A stretch of DNA of 43,672 nt, taken from positions 1 through 43,672 of the forward strand of contig JAQGOU010000416.1 in NCBI GenBank assembly GCA_028293445.1, read 5' to 3'. The translations under genes were made by a program, and so were the position numbers. The notes under the pieces are model-generated. The model did no database searches. It was not told the origin of the DNA and was given only the letters and a program-made list of their open reading frames with translations. The DNA comes from Verrucomicrobiales bacterium. GTDB lineage: Bacteria > Verrucomicrobiota > Verrucomicrobiia > Limisphaerales > JACDHS01. Numbering within the stretch: the first letter of the stretch is position 1; each line of letters opens with the position of its first letter. Below are positions 24,943 to 31,949 of this stretch, piece by piece.

Positions 24943-25500
24943 ATGGATGATCCACTTTTATTCGGCAGCTCTGACTACTGGCTGATGTTTGCGCACCTGA
25001 TCTTCGGACGCGGCATGGATTTTCTCAGCACGTGGGTCGCGACTCCCAATCTTGTCCTGGAAGGAAATCCGATCGCGAAACGTCTTGGCTGGAAATTGGG
25101 CGCGGTCGTGAACCTGGGGCTCTGTTTCACCTTCGCGATGTGGCCGGTCACATCGATTATCATTTGCACGACGAGTGTCTTGGTGGCCGCGCGGAATTTG
25201 CAGCAAGCCTGGCTGATGCGCACGATGGGTGAGGAAAGCTATCGTTTCTGGCATGTGCAACGAATGTTCGAAGCGAAGCTGCCGTTTTATGTATTCTGTT
25301 TGCTCGGGCAAACCTTGCTCATCGGACTCGTCGGCGGCGCCCTTGTTTATTTCAGTGAACTCGCGGAACTGGCCCCGGGCGCAGGCCCAACCGTGATGAT
25401 CGTTCCATTTGCAATCGGCGTGGGGATCGTCGGCTACGCGATAACCGTGTTGTTCTATACGTTACTTTCAGTGTGGCGCATCCGGCGGTCGATGAGGTGA
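24943..25500 (+). CDS. Polytopic membrane protein of unknown function
   Basis: A 185-residue protein with about four hydrophobic segments: residues 12-30 (LMFAHLIFGRGMDFLSTWV), 52-83 (LGAVVNLGLCFTFAMWPVTS and following), 116-138 (FYVFCLLGQTLLIGLVGGALV) and 148-178. The conserved-looking RGMDFLSTW and NPIAKRLGWKLG suggest a structured motif, but I do not recognise the family. The C terminus is basic (VWRIRRSMR). The last 32 bases of the gene are repeated at 26205-26236, directly before trpE, where the copy again encodes VWRIRRSMR and a stop. That suggests trpE once followed this gene immediately. The stop TGA is followed two bases later by the DUF1963 ATG. Confidence 0.75.
   Translation: MDDPLLFGSSDYWLMFAHLIFGRGMDFLSTWVATPNLVLEGNPIAKRLGWKLGAVVNLGLCFTFAMWPVTSIIICTTSVLVAARNLQQAWLMRTMGEESYRFWHVQRMFEAKLPFYVFCLLGQTLLIGLVGGALVYFSELAELAPGAGPTVMIVPFAIGVGIVGYAITVLFYTLLSVWRIRRSMR
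25467..25498 (+). repeat. 32-bp direct repeat, left copy
   Basis: This is the 3' end of the membrane-protein gene. It is identical to 26205-26236 at 31 of 32 bases; the single difference is G versus T at 25491 and 26229. The two copies bracket the DUF1963 gene, with 738 bases between their starts. Confidence 0.95.
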
Positions 25501-25502
25501 TT

Positions 25503-26192
25503 ATGTCCAAAGCCTACTATCTTGAATTCACGTTGGCCAAGGCTCCTATCACTTCGCTTGTCACCAAATTCGGCGGACAACCGGTCTGGTTGGAAACGCC
25601 CGAATGGCCGGTAAGCAAGACCACCCGGCAACCGATGCGCTTCGTTTGTCAGATCGCTTTGTCGCAAGTAGAGGCTTTGAAAAGTGGACCGGCGAACATG
25701 GCTTACGTTTTTATCACCGACGATGATGGGAGCGCGACCGCTGAAACGTGGAAACATGAAGGGGGAGAGAACGCCGTGATTTTGCAAACCGGCTCGAGGC
25801 CGTTTTCGACCGCAGGCACACCGGTCGGACCAACCCTAGAAAGGTGGTGTGATGCAGGACGCCTTTCGATTTTTCAAAAACTTACCGGAGGCAAGTCAGA
25901 GAAAGTTCGTCGGGAATGTGAATTTGCCGTTGGCCTGATTGCCAGGGAGGATCCGGTTGATTTTGATAACTTATCCGAAGCAGACACTGAAGCCGGGCTG
26001 GGCTCTAAACTAGGAGGAACACCCCGGTTCATTCAAGACAGTGAGTATCCGGACGACGGACCATGGCAATTGCTGGCCCAAATTGATTCATGCAAAGTGC
26101 CGTTCGAGATTAACTTTGGCGATGCAGGCGTCGGTTATGTTTTTCTTTCGGAGGACGGAAAATCGGCGAAGTTTTTGTGGCAATGCCTCTAA
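25503..26192 (+). CDS. DUF1963 (YwqG-like) protein
   Basis: A 229-residue soluble protein of the DUF1963 family, whose function is not established. The recognisable features are KFGGQPVWLETPEWPVSK near residue 18, the segment MRFVCQIALSQVE, a second GGTPRFIQDSEYPDDGPWQLLAQID, and the C-terminal GYVFLSEDGKSAKFLWQC; the internal repetition (GG-x-P-x-W/F then QI or AQI) is usual in this family. The start is ATG 25503, two bases after the membrane-protein stop. The gene lies exactly between the two copies of a 32-bp direct repeat and appears to have been inserted between the membrane-protein gene and trpE. It may act in immunity or toxin-antidote settings as some relatives are thought to, but nothing here shows it. 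Confidence 0.85.
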   Translation: MSKAYYLEFTLAKAPITSLVTKFGGQPVWLETPEWPVSKTTRQPMRFVCQIALSQVEALKSGPANMAYVFITDDDGSATAETWKHEGGENAVILQTGSRPFSTAGTPVGPTLERWCDAGRLSIFQKLTGGKSEKVRRECEFAVGLIAREDPVDFDNLSEADTEAGLGSKLGGTPRFIQDSEYPDDGPWQLLAQIDSCKVPFEINFGDAGVGYVFLSEDGKSAKFLWQCL

Positions 26193-26204
26193 GCGAGGGC
26201 ACAC

Positions 26205-26236
26205 TTCAGTGTGGCGCATCCGGCGGTCTATGAGGT
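26205..26236 (+). repeat. 32-bp direct repeat, right copy
   Basis: Duplicate of 25467-25498 lying just before trpE. In the frame of the upstream membrane protein it reads VWRIRRSMR followed by TAA, so it is a relic of the original end of that gene left beyond the DUF1963 insertion. Confidence 0.95.
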
Positions 26237-26251
26237 AAATTCTCGCCTCGC

Positions 26252-27775
26252 ATGTATCATCCGACGCCATCTGAGTTTCTGAAGCTCGCGCAACAGGGCA
26301 ATTTGATTCCGGTCACGCGCACGATTCTTGCCGATTTTGAAACGCCGCTCTCGGCCTATCGCAAGATCCGCGGACAAGGCGAATCCTTTCTCTTCGAATC
26401 CGTCGAAGGAGGCGAACATCTCGGCCGCTATTCTTTCGTCGGCTGCAATCCGCGCTCCGTCATCAAGCAAACGGGCAATCGCATCGAAGTCATTGAGAAC
26501 GGCAAGGTAATCGAAAAGTTTGCCGTCTCCCGCGACCCCTCTTGCGATAAATGCGTGAAGGACGGACTGGAAGTGATCGAAGCCGTGATGAAGAAATTCA
26601 AAGCGGTTTCGTTGCCGGGGCTTCCGCGCTTCACCGGTGGTGCCGTCGGGTTCCTTGGCTACGAATTCATTCATGACGTCGAACCGGTCGTGCCGCGTCC
26701 GCCGTGCGATGATCTCAAAACGCCGACGATGTATTTCCTCATCGCGGATGAGCTGCTGATTTTCGATCGCGTCAAACAAACGATTACGATTTTGGTCAAC
26801 GCGGTTCTCGACGAGAAAACAAAGGTGGAAGACGCCTACGAGGATGCCGTCGCGGAAATCGAACGCATCGCGACGCTTCTCGAGCAACCGATCGAACATG
26901 TCGCGGTGAGTGTTCCCACCGAAATTCCAGAAATGCCGTTCGAATCGAATGTTTCGAAGGAGAAGTTCTTCGAGAACGTGTTGAAGTCGAAGGAATACAT
27001 TACGGCAGGCGACATCATCCAGGTCGTCGGCTCGCAGCGTTTCTCGGCGAATGTAAAAGCGTCGCCACTCGATATCTATCGTGCCGCGCGCAATATCAAT
27101 CCGTCGCCGTACATGTTCCTGCTCGAGCTTGAAGGCTTTTCGCTGGTCGGAGCGTCGCCCGAAATTCATGTCCGTTGCGAAGAGAGCGTGGTCGAAATTC
27201 GCCCGATTGCCGGCACACGCCAACGCGGCGCTACCGCCGAGGAAGATGTTGCTCTCGAAAAAGAATTGCTTGCTGATCCCAAAGAACGCGCCGAACACGT
27301 GATGCTCGTGGACCTGGCCCGCAATGATCTCGGTCGCGTTTGTAATTACGGCAGTGTGCAGGTGAAAGATCTGATGATCATTGAGCGCTACAGCCACGTC
27401 ATGCACATCGTCTCGCAGGTGGAAGGAAAGCTTTCTCCGGCAAAGACGCCCTACGATTTAATGCGCGCTACGTTTCCGGCAGGCACCCTCAGCGGCGCGC
27501 CGAAGATTCGTGCGATGCAGATTATTTCCGAGCTGGAACAAACCACACGCGGACCCTACGGTGGCTGCGTCGGTTATTTTTCTTTCAACGGCAATTTGGA
27601 TTGCTGCATCACGATTCGCACAGCGCTCATCAAGGACGGCAAAGCCTACGTGCAGGCCGGTGGCGGTTGGGTGAATGATTCGAATCCGGAATCAGAATTC
27701 CAGGAGACGATCAATAAATCGAAAGCGATGCGTAAGGCCATTGCCATGGCGGAGAATTTTTCGGCGGAGGCGTAG
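26252..27775 (+). CDS. trpE: Anthranilate synthase component I
   Basis: Forms anthranilate from chorismate with ammonia delivered by the glutaminase subunit TrpG; first committed step of tryptophan synthesis. The 507-residue length is typical. The N-terminal domain has the tryptophan-sensing region (FLFESVEGGEHLGRYSFVG), the catalytic chorismate-binding domain has PIAGTRQRG near residue 318, MLVDLARNDLGRV, and TFPAGTLSGAPKIRAM near residue 407, and YGGCVGYFSFNG follows. These fit TrpE better than the folate enzyme PabB. The ATG at 26252 lies 15 bases past the direct-repeat copy. trpG is not adjacent here, and no leader peptide or attenuator was seen between 26193 and 26251. A small inverted repeat (GGCAAT 27793, ATTGCC 27811) follows the stop. 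Confidence 0.93.
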   Translation: MYHPTPSEFLKLAQQGNLIPVTRTILADFETPLSAYRKIRGQGESFLFESVEGGEHLGRYSFVGCNPRSVIKQTGNRIEVIENGKVIEKFAVSRDPSCDKCVKDGLEVIEAVMKKFKAVSLPGLPRFTGGAVGFLGYEFIHDVEPVVPRPPCDDLKTPTMYFLIADELLIFDRVKQTITILVNAVLDEKTKVEDAYEDAVAEIERIATLLEQPIEHVAVSVPTEIPEMPFESNVSKEKFFENVLKSKEYITAGDIIQVVGSQRFSANVKASPLDIYRAARNINPSPYMFLLELEGFSLVGASPEIHVRCEESVVEIRPIAGTRQRGATAEEDVALEKELLADPKERAEHVMLVDLARNDLGRVCNYGSVQVKDLMIIERYSHVMHIVSQVEGKLSPAKTPYDLMRATFPAGTLSGAPKIRAMQIISELEQTTRGPYGGCVGYFSFNGNLDCCITIRTALIKDGKAYVQAGGGWVNDSNPESEFQETINKSKAMRKAIAMAENFSAEA

Positions 27776-27835
27776 AGGCGAATTCGGCTATTGGCAATTG
27801 TCTATCGACTATTGCCCATTCTCCCCGCGCTTCGC

Positions 27836-29074
27836 CTACGGCGGTGAAATGGTAACCGGTGCCTCAATCGGTCCATTCGCTGCCGGACCGAGAATCTGCT
27901 GCATCTGCAATTTCTGATACGCCTCCGGCCCGAGAAGTTTCTCCAACGATTTCTCCCGTTCGACTTCTGCAGCAACCATGGCATCGCTCTTCTCGTCTGC
28001 GCTCAGACTGGCATCATTTTGGATGCGCGCCACTTCCGCATCGGTCGCCTGGTTCATCTGATAAATCGGCGCCACCATAGTGCTCGATACGCCTGCCTGT
28101 TGCGACGCTGTTACCGCCTGGCGATAGAGCGGATCCTGGTTCAGTTTGTAAGTCTCGTAACGCTCCATCCCGAAGGTCGCCCGCAGCATCGCGTCGCGTT
28201 GTGCATTCAACGATTGCCGCAATCCAATACTTCTTGCGTCATTGGCGCCGCTAGAGATCGCCAGTTGATCTTCGACGGGATCACGAGTGCGAAAGAGATT
28301 CCGGAATTCGTCCGCAGTGAGCGCCACGCCTCGAAATTCTTCGCGCATCTTCTTCGCTGTTTCCGAATAGCGCAGGAGGAACTCCTCAAATTGTTCCGGT
28401 GTTAAAAGTCGTTGCAGCTCGGCCCGGCTTTGTTGACGGATTCGCACCACCTCGTTGGGATCCAGTGGCCGACCCTGCTTTTCCGCAGCGTCTTCGAGTT
28501 GCTTCATTTCCTGCTGAATGCGCGTCGTGACCTCGTAAACGTTCTGCTTCGTTTCTGCGGAGATGTCCCCCAGCACAGGACCATTGAGATTAATTCCGCC
28601 ATGATCCGCCGTGTCGTCCTGCAGCGATATCTCCCAATTCGGGCCGAGCAGTCGCGTGAGCATGTTTTTGCGCTCTGCCTCCAGGTTGTTCAGTTTGGCG
28701 CTGTTCTTACGCTGCACTCCGACGTCCAGATCAGATTTCCACCACTCGAATTCAACCGGCTGCACCTCGCTTTCGCGCCGATGCGCATACAACTGATTCA
28801 CGTCAGCAACGATGATGTCGCGAATGGTCTGTTGCGGGCAGCCGATCTCCCGGAGGTTCTTGATGTAGGCGGCGTAATCGGCAGACTCGACGTCGTGCCA
28901 GGTAAATTTGGTTGGGTGTGCGATCGGTTTGTTTGTGGAGTTGGCCAGCGGGCGGCCGGAATCCGGGATGATGCGGGCGCTTGGGGACTCACTTTTATGT
29001 GTGGCAGCGTACCACCCAAAACCCAGGATCAGGTTTACGGCTAACGATGCGATCAGCCCGGTTCGCGTGCGCAT
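27836..29074 (-). CDS. Membrane-anchored helical protein of unknown function
   Basis: A 412-residue protein with one N-terminal membrane anchor (TGLIASLAVNLILGFGWYAA), then a periplasmic, highly charged and mostly alpha-helical body rich in Glu, Arg and Gln. Notable segments are YIKNLREIGCPQQTIRDII near residue 75, AERKNMLTRLLGPNWE, RLLTPEQFEEFLLRYSETA, and near the end KLLGPEAYQKLQMQQILG; the recurring LLGP/LLTPE turns suggest a repeated helical-hairpin unit. ATG 29074 is preferred to a TTG at 29092. I know similar proteins only as uncharacterised Verrucomicrobial ORFs. It is transcribed divergently from ppx with about 90 bases between starts. Confidence 0.75.
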   Translation of the reverse strand: MRTRTGLIASLAVNLILGFGWYAATHKSESPSARIIPDSGRPLANSTNKPIAHPTKFTWHDVESADYAAYIKNLREIGCPQQTIRDIIVADVNQLYAHRRESEVQPVEFEWWKSDLDVGVQRKNSAKLNNLEAERKNMLTRLLGPNWEISLQDDTADHGGINLNGPVLGDISAETKQNVYEVTTRIQQEMKQLEDAAEKQGRPLDPNEVVRIRQQSRAELQRLLTPEQFEEFLLRYSETAKKMREEFRGVALTADEFRNLFRTRDPVEDQLAISSGANDARSIGLRQSLNAQRDAMLRATFGMERYETYKLNQDPLYRQAVTASQQAGVSSTMVAPIYQMNQATDAEVARIQNDASLSADEKSDAMVAAEVEREKSLEKLLGPEAYQKLQMQQILGPAANGPIEAPVTISPP

Positions 29075-29163
29075 ACTGCAATAATCCCCCAATTTGGCTC
29101 GGATGCAAGAACCGGCCTCGGCAAAAACTTGTCAAAAGAGGCGCATCGCGTTCTTCTCTGCCT

Positions 29164-30147
29164 GTGAAAGAGGAAAGTAACGTTCCCGCATCCAACAAGA
29201 TTCCTGCCGCAAAAAAAGGCGTGGATCGTCGCGCCGTCATTGATGTGGGAACGAACTCTGTGAAACTGCTCGTCGCAGATATCAAGAAGAAGCACGTCGA
29301 ACCGATTCTTGAAAAGAGCGAGCAGACACGATTGGGTCGAGGCTTTTACGAAACACATCGCTTGCAAGCCGATGCGATCAAGCTCACGGCCGACGCGGTG
29401 GCGGAGTTTGTGAAAACGGCGCGAAGCACAGGTGCTGCTTCGATCCGGATCATCGCAACCAGCGCCGCACGTGATGCGAAAAATCCGCAGGACTTGATTA
29501 CCGCAATCGAAACAAGAGCTCACCTGCCGCTCGAAGTGATTTCCGGTGAACAGGAAGCAGAGCTCGCCTTTCGCGGCGTCTGCACAGATGCGAAACTGAC
29601 ACGGTCCCCTTTACTGATTCTGGACGTCGGCGGCGGCAGCACAGAATTCATCCTCGGTGAAGATGGACATCAACAGTTTCGCGAAAGTTTTCAGCTCGGG
29701 ACGGTGCGTCTGCTGGAGCAGCTTCCACATTCGGATCCGCCTTCCCACGACGAACTCGAAGGATGCCGGGTGTGGCTCCGACATTTTCTGCACGAACGCG
29801 TTGCGCCCAAATTGCTGCCGGCTTTGCAAGCGAAGGCGAAGGTGAAACTGGTCGGCACGGGCGGCACGACGACGATCCTCGCGCGGATGCAGCATTGTCT
29901 AGATACTTTTGACCGCGACATGATCGAGTCGACCCCATTAAGCCGCAGCGAGATTCAGGCGCACGTCGAAAAACTGTGGCGCATGCCGTTGAAGGAGCGC
30001 CAAAACATTGTTGGTCTTCCTCCGAAGCGGGCGGACGTAATTCTTTTCGGCACGGTGATTTTCGAGGCGATCATGGAGCAATTTAATTTTGAAGAACTCC
30101 AGGTCAGCATGCGCGGATTGCGCTACGCTGCGCTTTTGGAAAACTAG
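29164..30147 (+). CDS. Ppx/GppA-family phosphatase
   Basis: A 327-residue member of the ASKHA fold exopolyphosphatase/guanosine pentaphosphatase family, which hydrolyses inorganic polyphosphate or pppGpp. It shows the phosphate-1 motif AVIDVGTNSVKLLVADI near residue 22, IIATSAARDAKN, the catalytic glutamate region VISGEQEAELAFRGV, the phosphate-2 motif ILDVGGGSTEFILG, and VGTGGTTT. It ends without the C-terminal HD domain of full-length E. coli Ppx and GppA, so it is the short form. The start is taken as GTG 29164; the frame is open further upstream to 28981, but that part overlaps the divergent gene and looks non-coding. The stop TAG abuts a 206-bp palindrome. Confidence 0.88.
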   Translation: MKEESNVPASNKIPAAKKGVDRRAVIDVGTNSVKLLVADIKKKHVEPILEKSEQTRLGRGFYETHRLQADAIKLTADAVAEFVKTARSTGAASIRIIATSAARDAKNPQDLITAIETRAHLPLEVISGEQEAELAFRGVCTDAKLTRSPLLILDVGGGSTEFILGEDGHQQFRESFQLGTVRLLEQLPHSDPPSHDELEGCRVWLRHFLHERVAPKLLPALQAKAKVKLVGTGGTTTILARMQHCLDTFDRDMIESTPLSRSEIQAHVEKLWRMPLKERQNIVGLPPKRADVILFGTVIFEAIMEQFNFEELQVSMRGLRYAALLEN

Positions 30148-30353
30148 AGCGGTTGGCAAAAGTAGTTTCTGGAGTACCCAGTCGGCCGCGCAGCGGAAAA
30201 GGCGCGCGGCATTTATGCCGCTTCACTGCACGACTGACGAAAATCCTGGAGAATTCAAGGACTGCTTGAGTGACGACGTTGAAGCGGCGTAAACGCCGCG
30301 CGCCTTTCGCCAGCGCCCTCCGATCTATCTGGAAATTACTTTTGGCAACCGCT
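30148..30353. repeat. 206-bp imperfect palindrome (MITE-like or structured RNA element)
   Basis: The outer 26 bases (30148-30173) match the complement of 30328-30353 at 22 positions; the inner arms 30201-30224 and 30281-30304 match at 22 of 24, with both differences being paired A/G to T/C changes. The flanks of the inner arms also correspond, with gaps. The centre (about 30225-30280) is less symmetrical. The element starts at the base after the ppx stop. There is no open reading frame inside. Related arms occur at 13818-13842. Confidence 0.8.
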
Positions 30354-30365
30354 AAAGCCCCGCGA

Positions 30366-30452
30366 TCAACTCGATCGAGCCTTCTTCACTGTAAATGCGA
30401 CAATTAGCAAGATAACCCCTGCCACCAATAAAATGATGCTTCCCGTTGTCAT
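30366..30452 (-). CDS. Candidate 28-residue single-pass membrane peptide
   Basis: ATG 30452 to TGA 30366 encodes a short peptide with a polar start (MTTGS), an uninterrupted hydrophobic run of about 17 residues rich in Ile, Leu and Val with one glycine, and a basic tail (KKARSS). This charge layout is what a small inner-membrane protein needs. No good ribosome site was seen before the ATG, and the frame is short enough to arise by chance. It lies between the palindrome and the Gfo/Idh gene; nothing else is seen in 30354-30579. Confidence 0.35.
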   Translation of the reverse strand: MTTGSIILLVAGVILLIVAFTVKKARSS

Positions 30453-30579
30453 CCGACAATTTCGCTGAGGATTGCCGATCGTCTATCAGTGACAAAGTGG
30501 CGGTTGTCCTCAGGGCGGTTTGCAAGCGACCCACGGGAAATGGCTTGCCGACCTTTCCTCCTCCCTGCATAAAACGGCA

Positions 30580-31569
30580 ATGCACAAACGACTTTCCTTG
30601 CTCGCCGCATCCGTTCTCGGTGTGGTTTCCCTTTCGGCTGCTGATTTGCGAATTGGCATGATCGGGCTCGACACCTCGCATGTGGTCGAATTCACCAAAC
30701 GTTTCAATGATGCCACCGACAAAAATCATGTCCCCGGCGCGAAAGTCGTGGTCGCCTTTAAAGGCGGCAGTCCTGATCTCCAAAAAGAAAGCATGGAGCG
30801 TGTTGAGAAATACACGCCGGTGCTCCAGGAAAAGTATGGTGTCAAAATCGTCAACACCATCGAAGAACTTTGCGCGCAATGCGACGTGGTTATGCTGGAA
30901 AGCGTCGACGGCCGTCCGCACCTCTCGCAGGTAACTCCGGTCATTAAGGCGCACAAACCCGTTTTCATCGATAAACCGGTTGCCGGTTCGCTGCGCGATG
31001 CGATCGCCATTTTCAAACTCGCCAAAGAAAACAATGTGCCGATCTTCAGCGGTTCGTCACTGCGTTATTATCCGAATCTGCAGGAAATGAAAAAGGCGGA
31101 TATCGGTCCAATCAAAGGCGCTACTTCGACTGGACCCGCACATTTGGAATCACACCATCCTGATCTCTTCTGGTATGGCATTCATCCGACCGAAGCACTT
31201 TATACCGTCATGGGAACGGGCTGCGAAACGGTTACCTGCACATTCACCCCGGCTACCCACGTTGTGACCGGCGTCTGGAAAGACGGTAAAGTCGCGACGC
31301 TTCGCGGATTGCGCGAAGGCCTGGAGCAATACCGCGTGCAAGTGTTCGGCACCAAAAAGGTTTTGGACGAACCGCTCGTCGGCGATTACACGCCGTTCTT
31401 GCGTGAAGTGATGACCTTCTTCCAAACCGGCGTCGCACCTGTTCCCGCGCAGGAGACCCTGGAAATCTACGCCTTCATGGAAGCGGCCGACGAAAGCAAA
31501 CGTCAGGGCGGTTGTCCGGTAAAAATTGCCGACGTCATGAAAAAGGCGAGCACCCCAGCCGCGCCGTAA
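30580..31569 (+). CDS. Secreted Gfo/Idh/MocA-like oxidoreductase-family protein
   Basis: A 329-residue protein with an N-terminal signal (HKRLSLLAASVLGVVSLSAA), then a Rossmann segment (DLRIGMIGLDTSHVVEF) in which the usual G-x-G-x-x-G motif is altered to GMIGLDTSH. The family's lysine-proline motif appears as FIDKPVAGS near residue 125, and SGSSLRYYPNLQEM follows. The substrate-domain segment HHPDLFWYGIHPTEALYTVMG carries the usual histidine. Family members oxidise or reduce sugars with NAD(P); a secreted copy would need exported cofactor, as in the Tat-exported GFOR, so the substrate and reaction are uncertain. ATG 30580 is chosen because it places the signal peptide at the start. It converges on the rhamnose cluster. 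Confidence 0.82.
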   Translation: MHKRLSLLAASVLGVVSLSAADLRIGMIGLDTSHVVEFTKRFNDATDKNHVPGAKVVVAFKGGSPDLQKESMERVEKYTPVLQEKYGVKIVNTIEELCAQCDVVMLESVDGRPHLSQVTPVIKAHKPVFIDKPVAGSLRDAIAIFKLAKENNVPIFSGSSLRYYPNLQEMKKADIGPIKGATSTGPAHLESHHPDLFWYGIHPTEALYTVMGTGCETVTCTFTPATHVVTGVWKDGKVATLRGLREGLEQYRVQVFGTKKVLDEPLVGDYTPFLREVMTFFQTGVAPVPAQETLEIYAFMEAADESKRQGGCPVKIADVMKKASTPAAP

Positions 31570-31949
31570 TCCGAGACCATGCGGATTTAAACCACGGATT
31601 AACACGGACCGACACGGATAACGAAAAAGGATGCTATAGCAATCTGCTGCTCCAGCCTTATCCGTGTCTATCTGTACTACAATGTCGAAGAATTGCGCAA
31701 ATCGAACAAGATTTTCGGGGCTGTCTTATTTCCTCGCCCCTTAGGGGCGAGGAACAAGGTGAGGGGAAACGTACTTTGCTGCAACAGCGCCACAAATTAT
31801 CTACCGCGTCATTATTGTGCGGGCGTTTCCCCTCATCCTAGCCTTCTCCCCTGAGGGGAGAAGGGATTCGCGCTCGTAATTACTTGCTCATTCGGTTGCG
31901 GTTCCACCGCGCTGTGTTCATCCGTGGTAAAGAACTTCTTGCCCGCGCA
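31570..31949. repeat. Repeat-filled gap between convergent genes
   Basis: No gene is seen. 31732-31864 is a pair of inverted copies of one unit: each begins with a hairpin (CCTCGCCCC/GGGGCGAGG at 31732-31752, and CCTTCTCCCC/GGGGAGAAGG at 31842-31864), and both continue into GTGAGGGGAAACG (31759-31771) or its complement CGTTTCCCCTCAT (31824-31836). This core is flanked by copies of the CCACGGAT-type dispersed repeat at 31589-31620, 31658-31677 and 31913-31930. The region separates the Gfo/Idh gene from the rhamnosidase and may end transcription from both sides. Confidence 0.75.

Noticed and set aside
26228-27406. 392-residue minus-strand frame
   Set aside because: It lies antisense to trpE, which is a clear full-length enzyme; the translation has a composition typical of an antisense shadow.
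28412-29044. 210-residue plus-strand frame antisense to the helical membrane-anchored protein
   Set aside because: The minus-strand frame has a plausible membrane anchor and structured composition; this one has no ribosome site and no recognisable features.
28981-29163. 61-residue N-terminal extension of the Ppx/GppA protein
   Set aside because: It overlaps the divergent gene and has no family similarity; the GTG at 29164 begins shortly before the conserved phosphate-1 motif.
30352-30954. 200-residue minus-strand frame covering the start of the Gfo/Idh gene
   Set aside because: Mostly antisense to a signal-peptide-bearing family protein; no supporting start or motif. A separate 28-residue frame in the gap is listed instead with low confidence.
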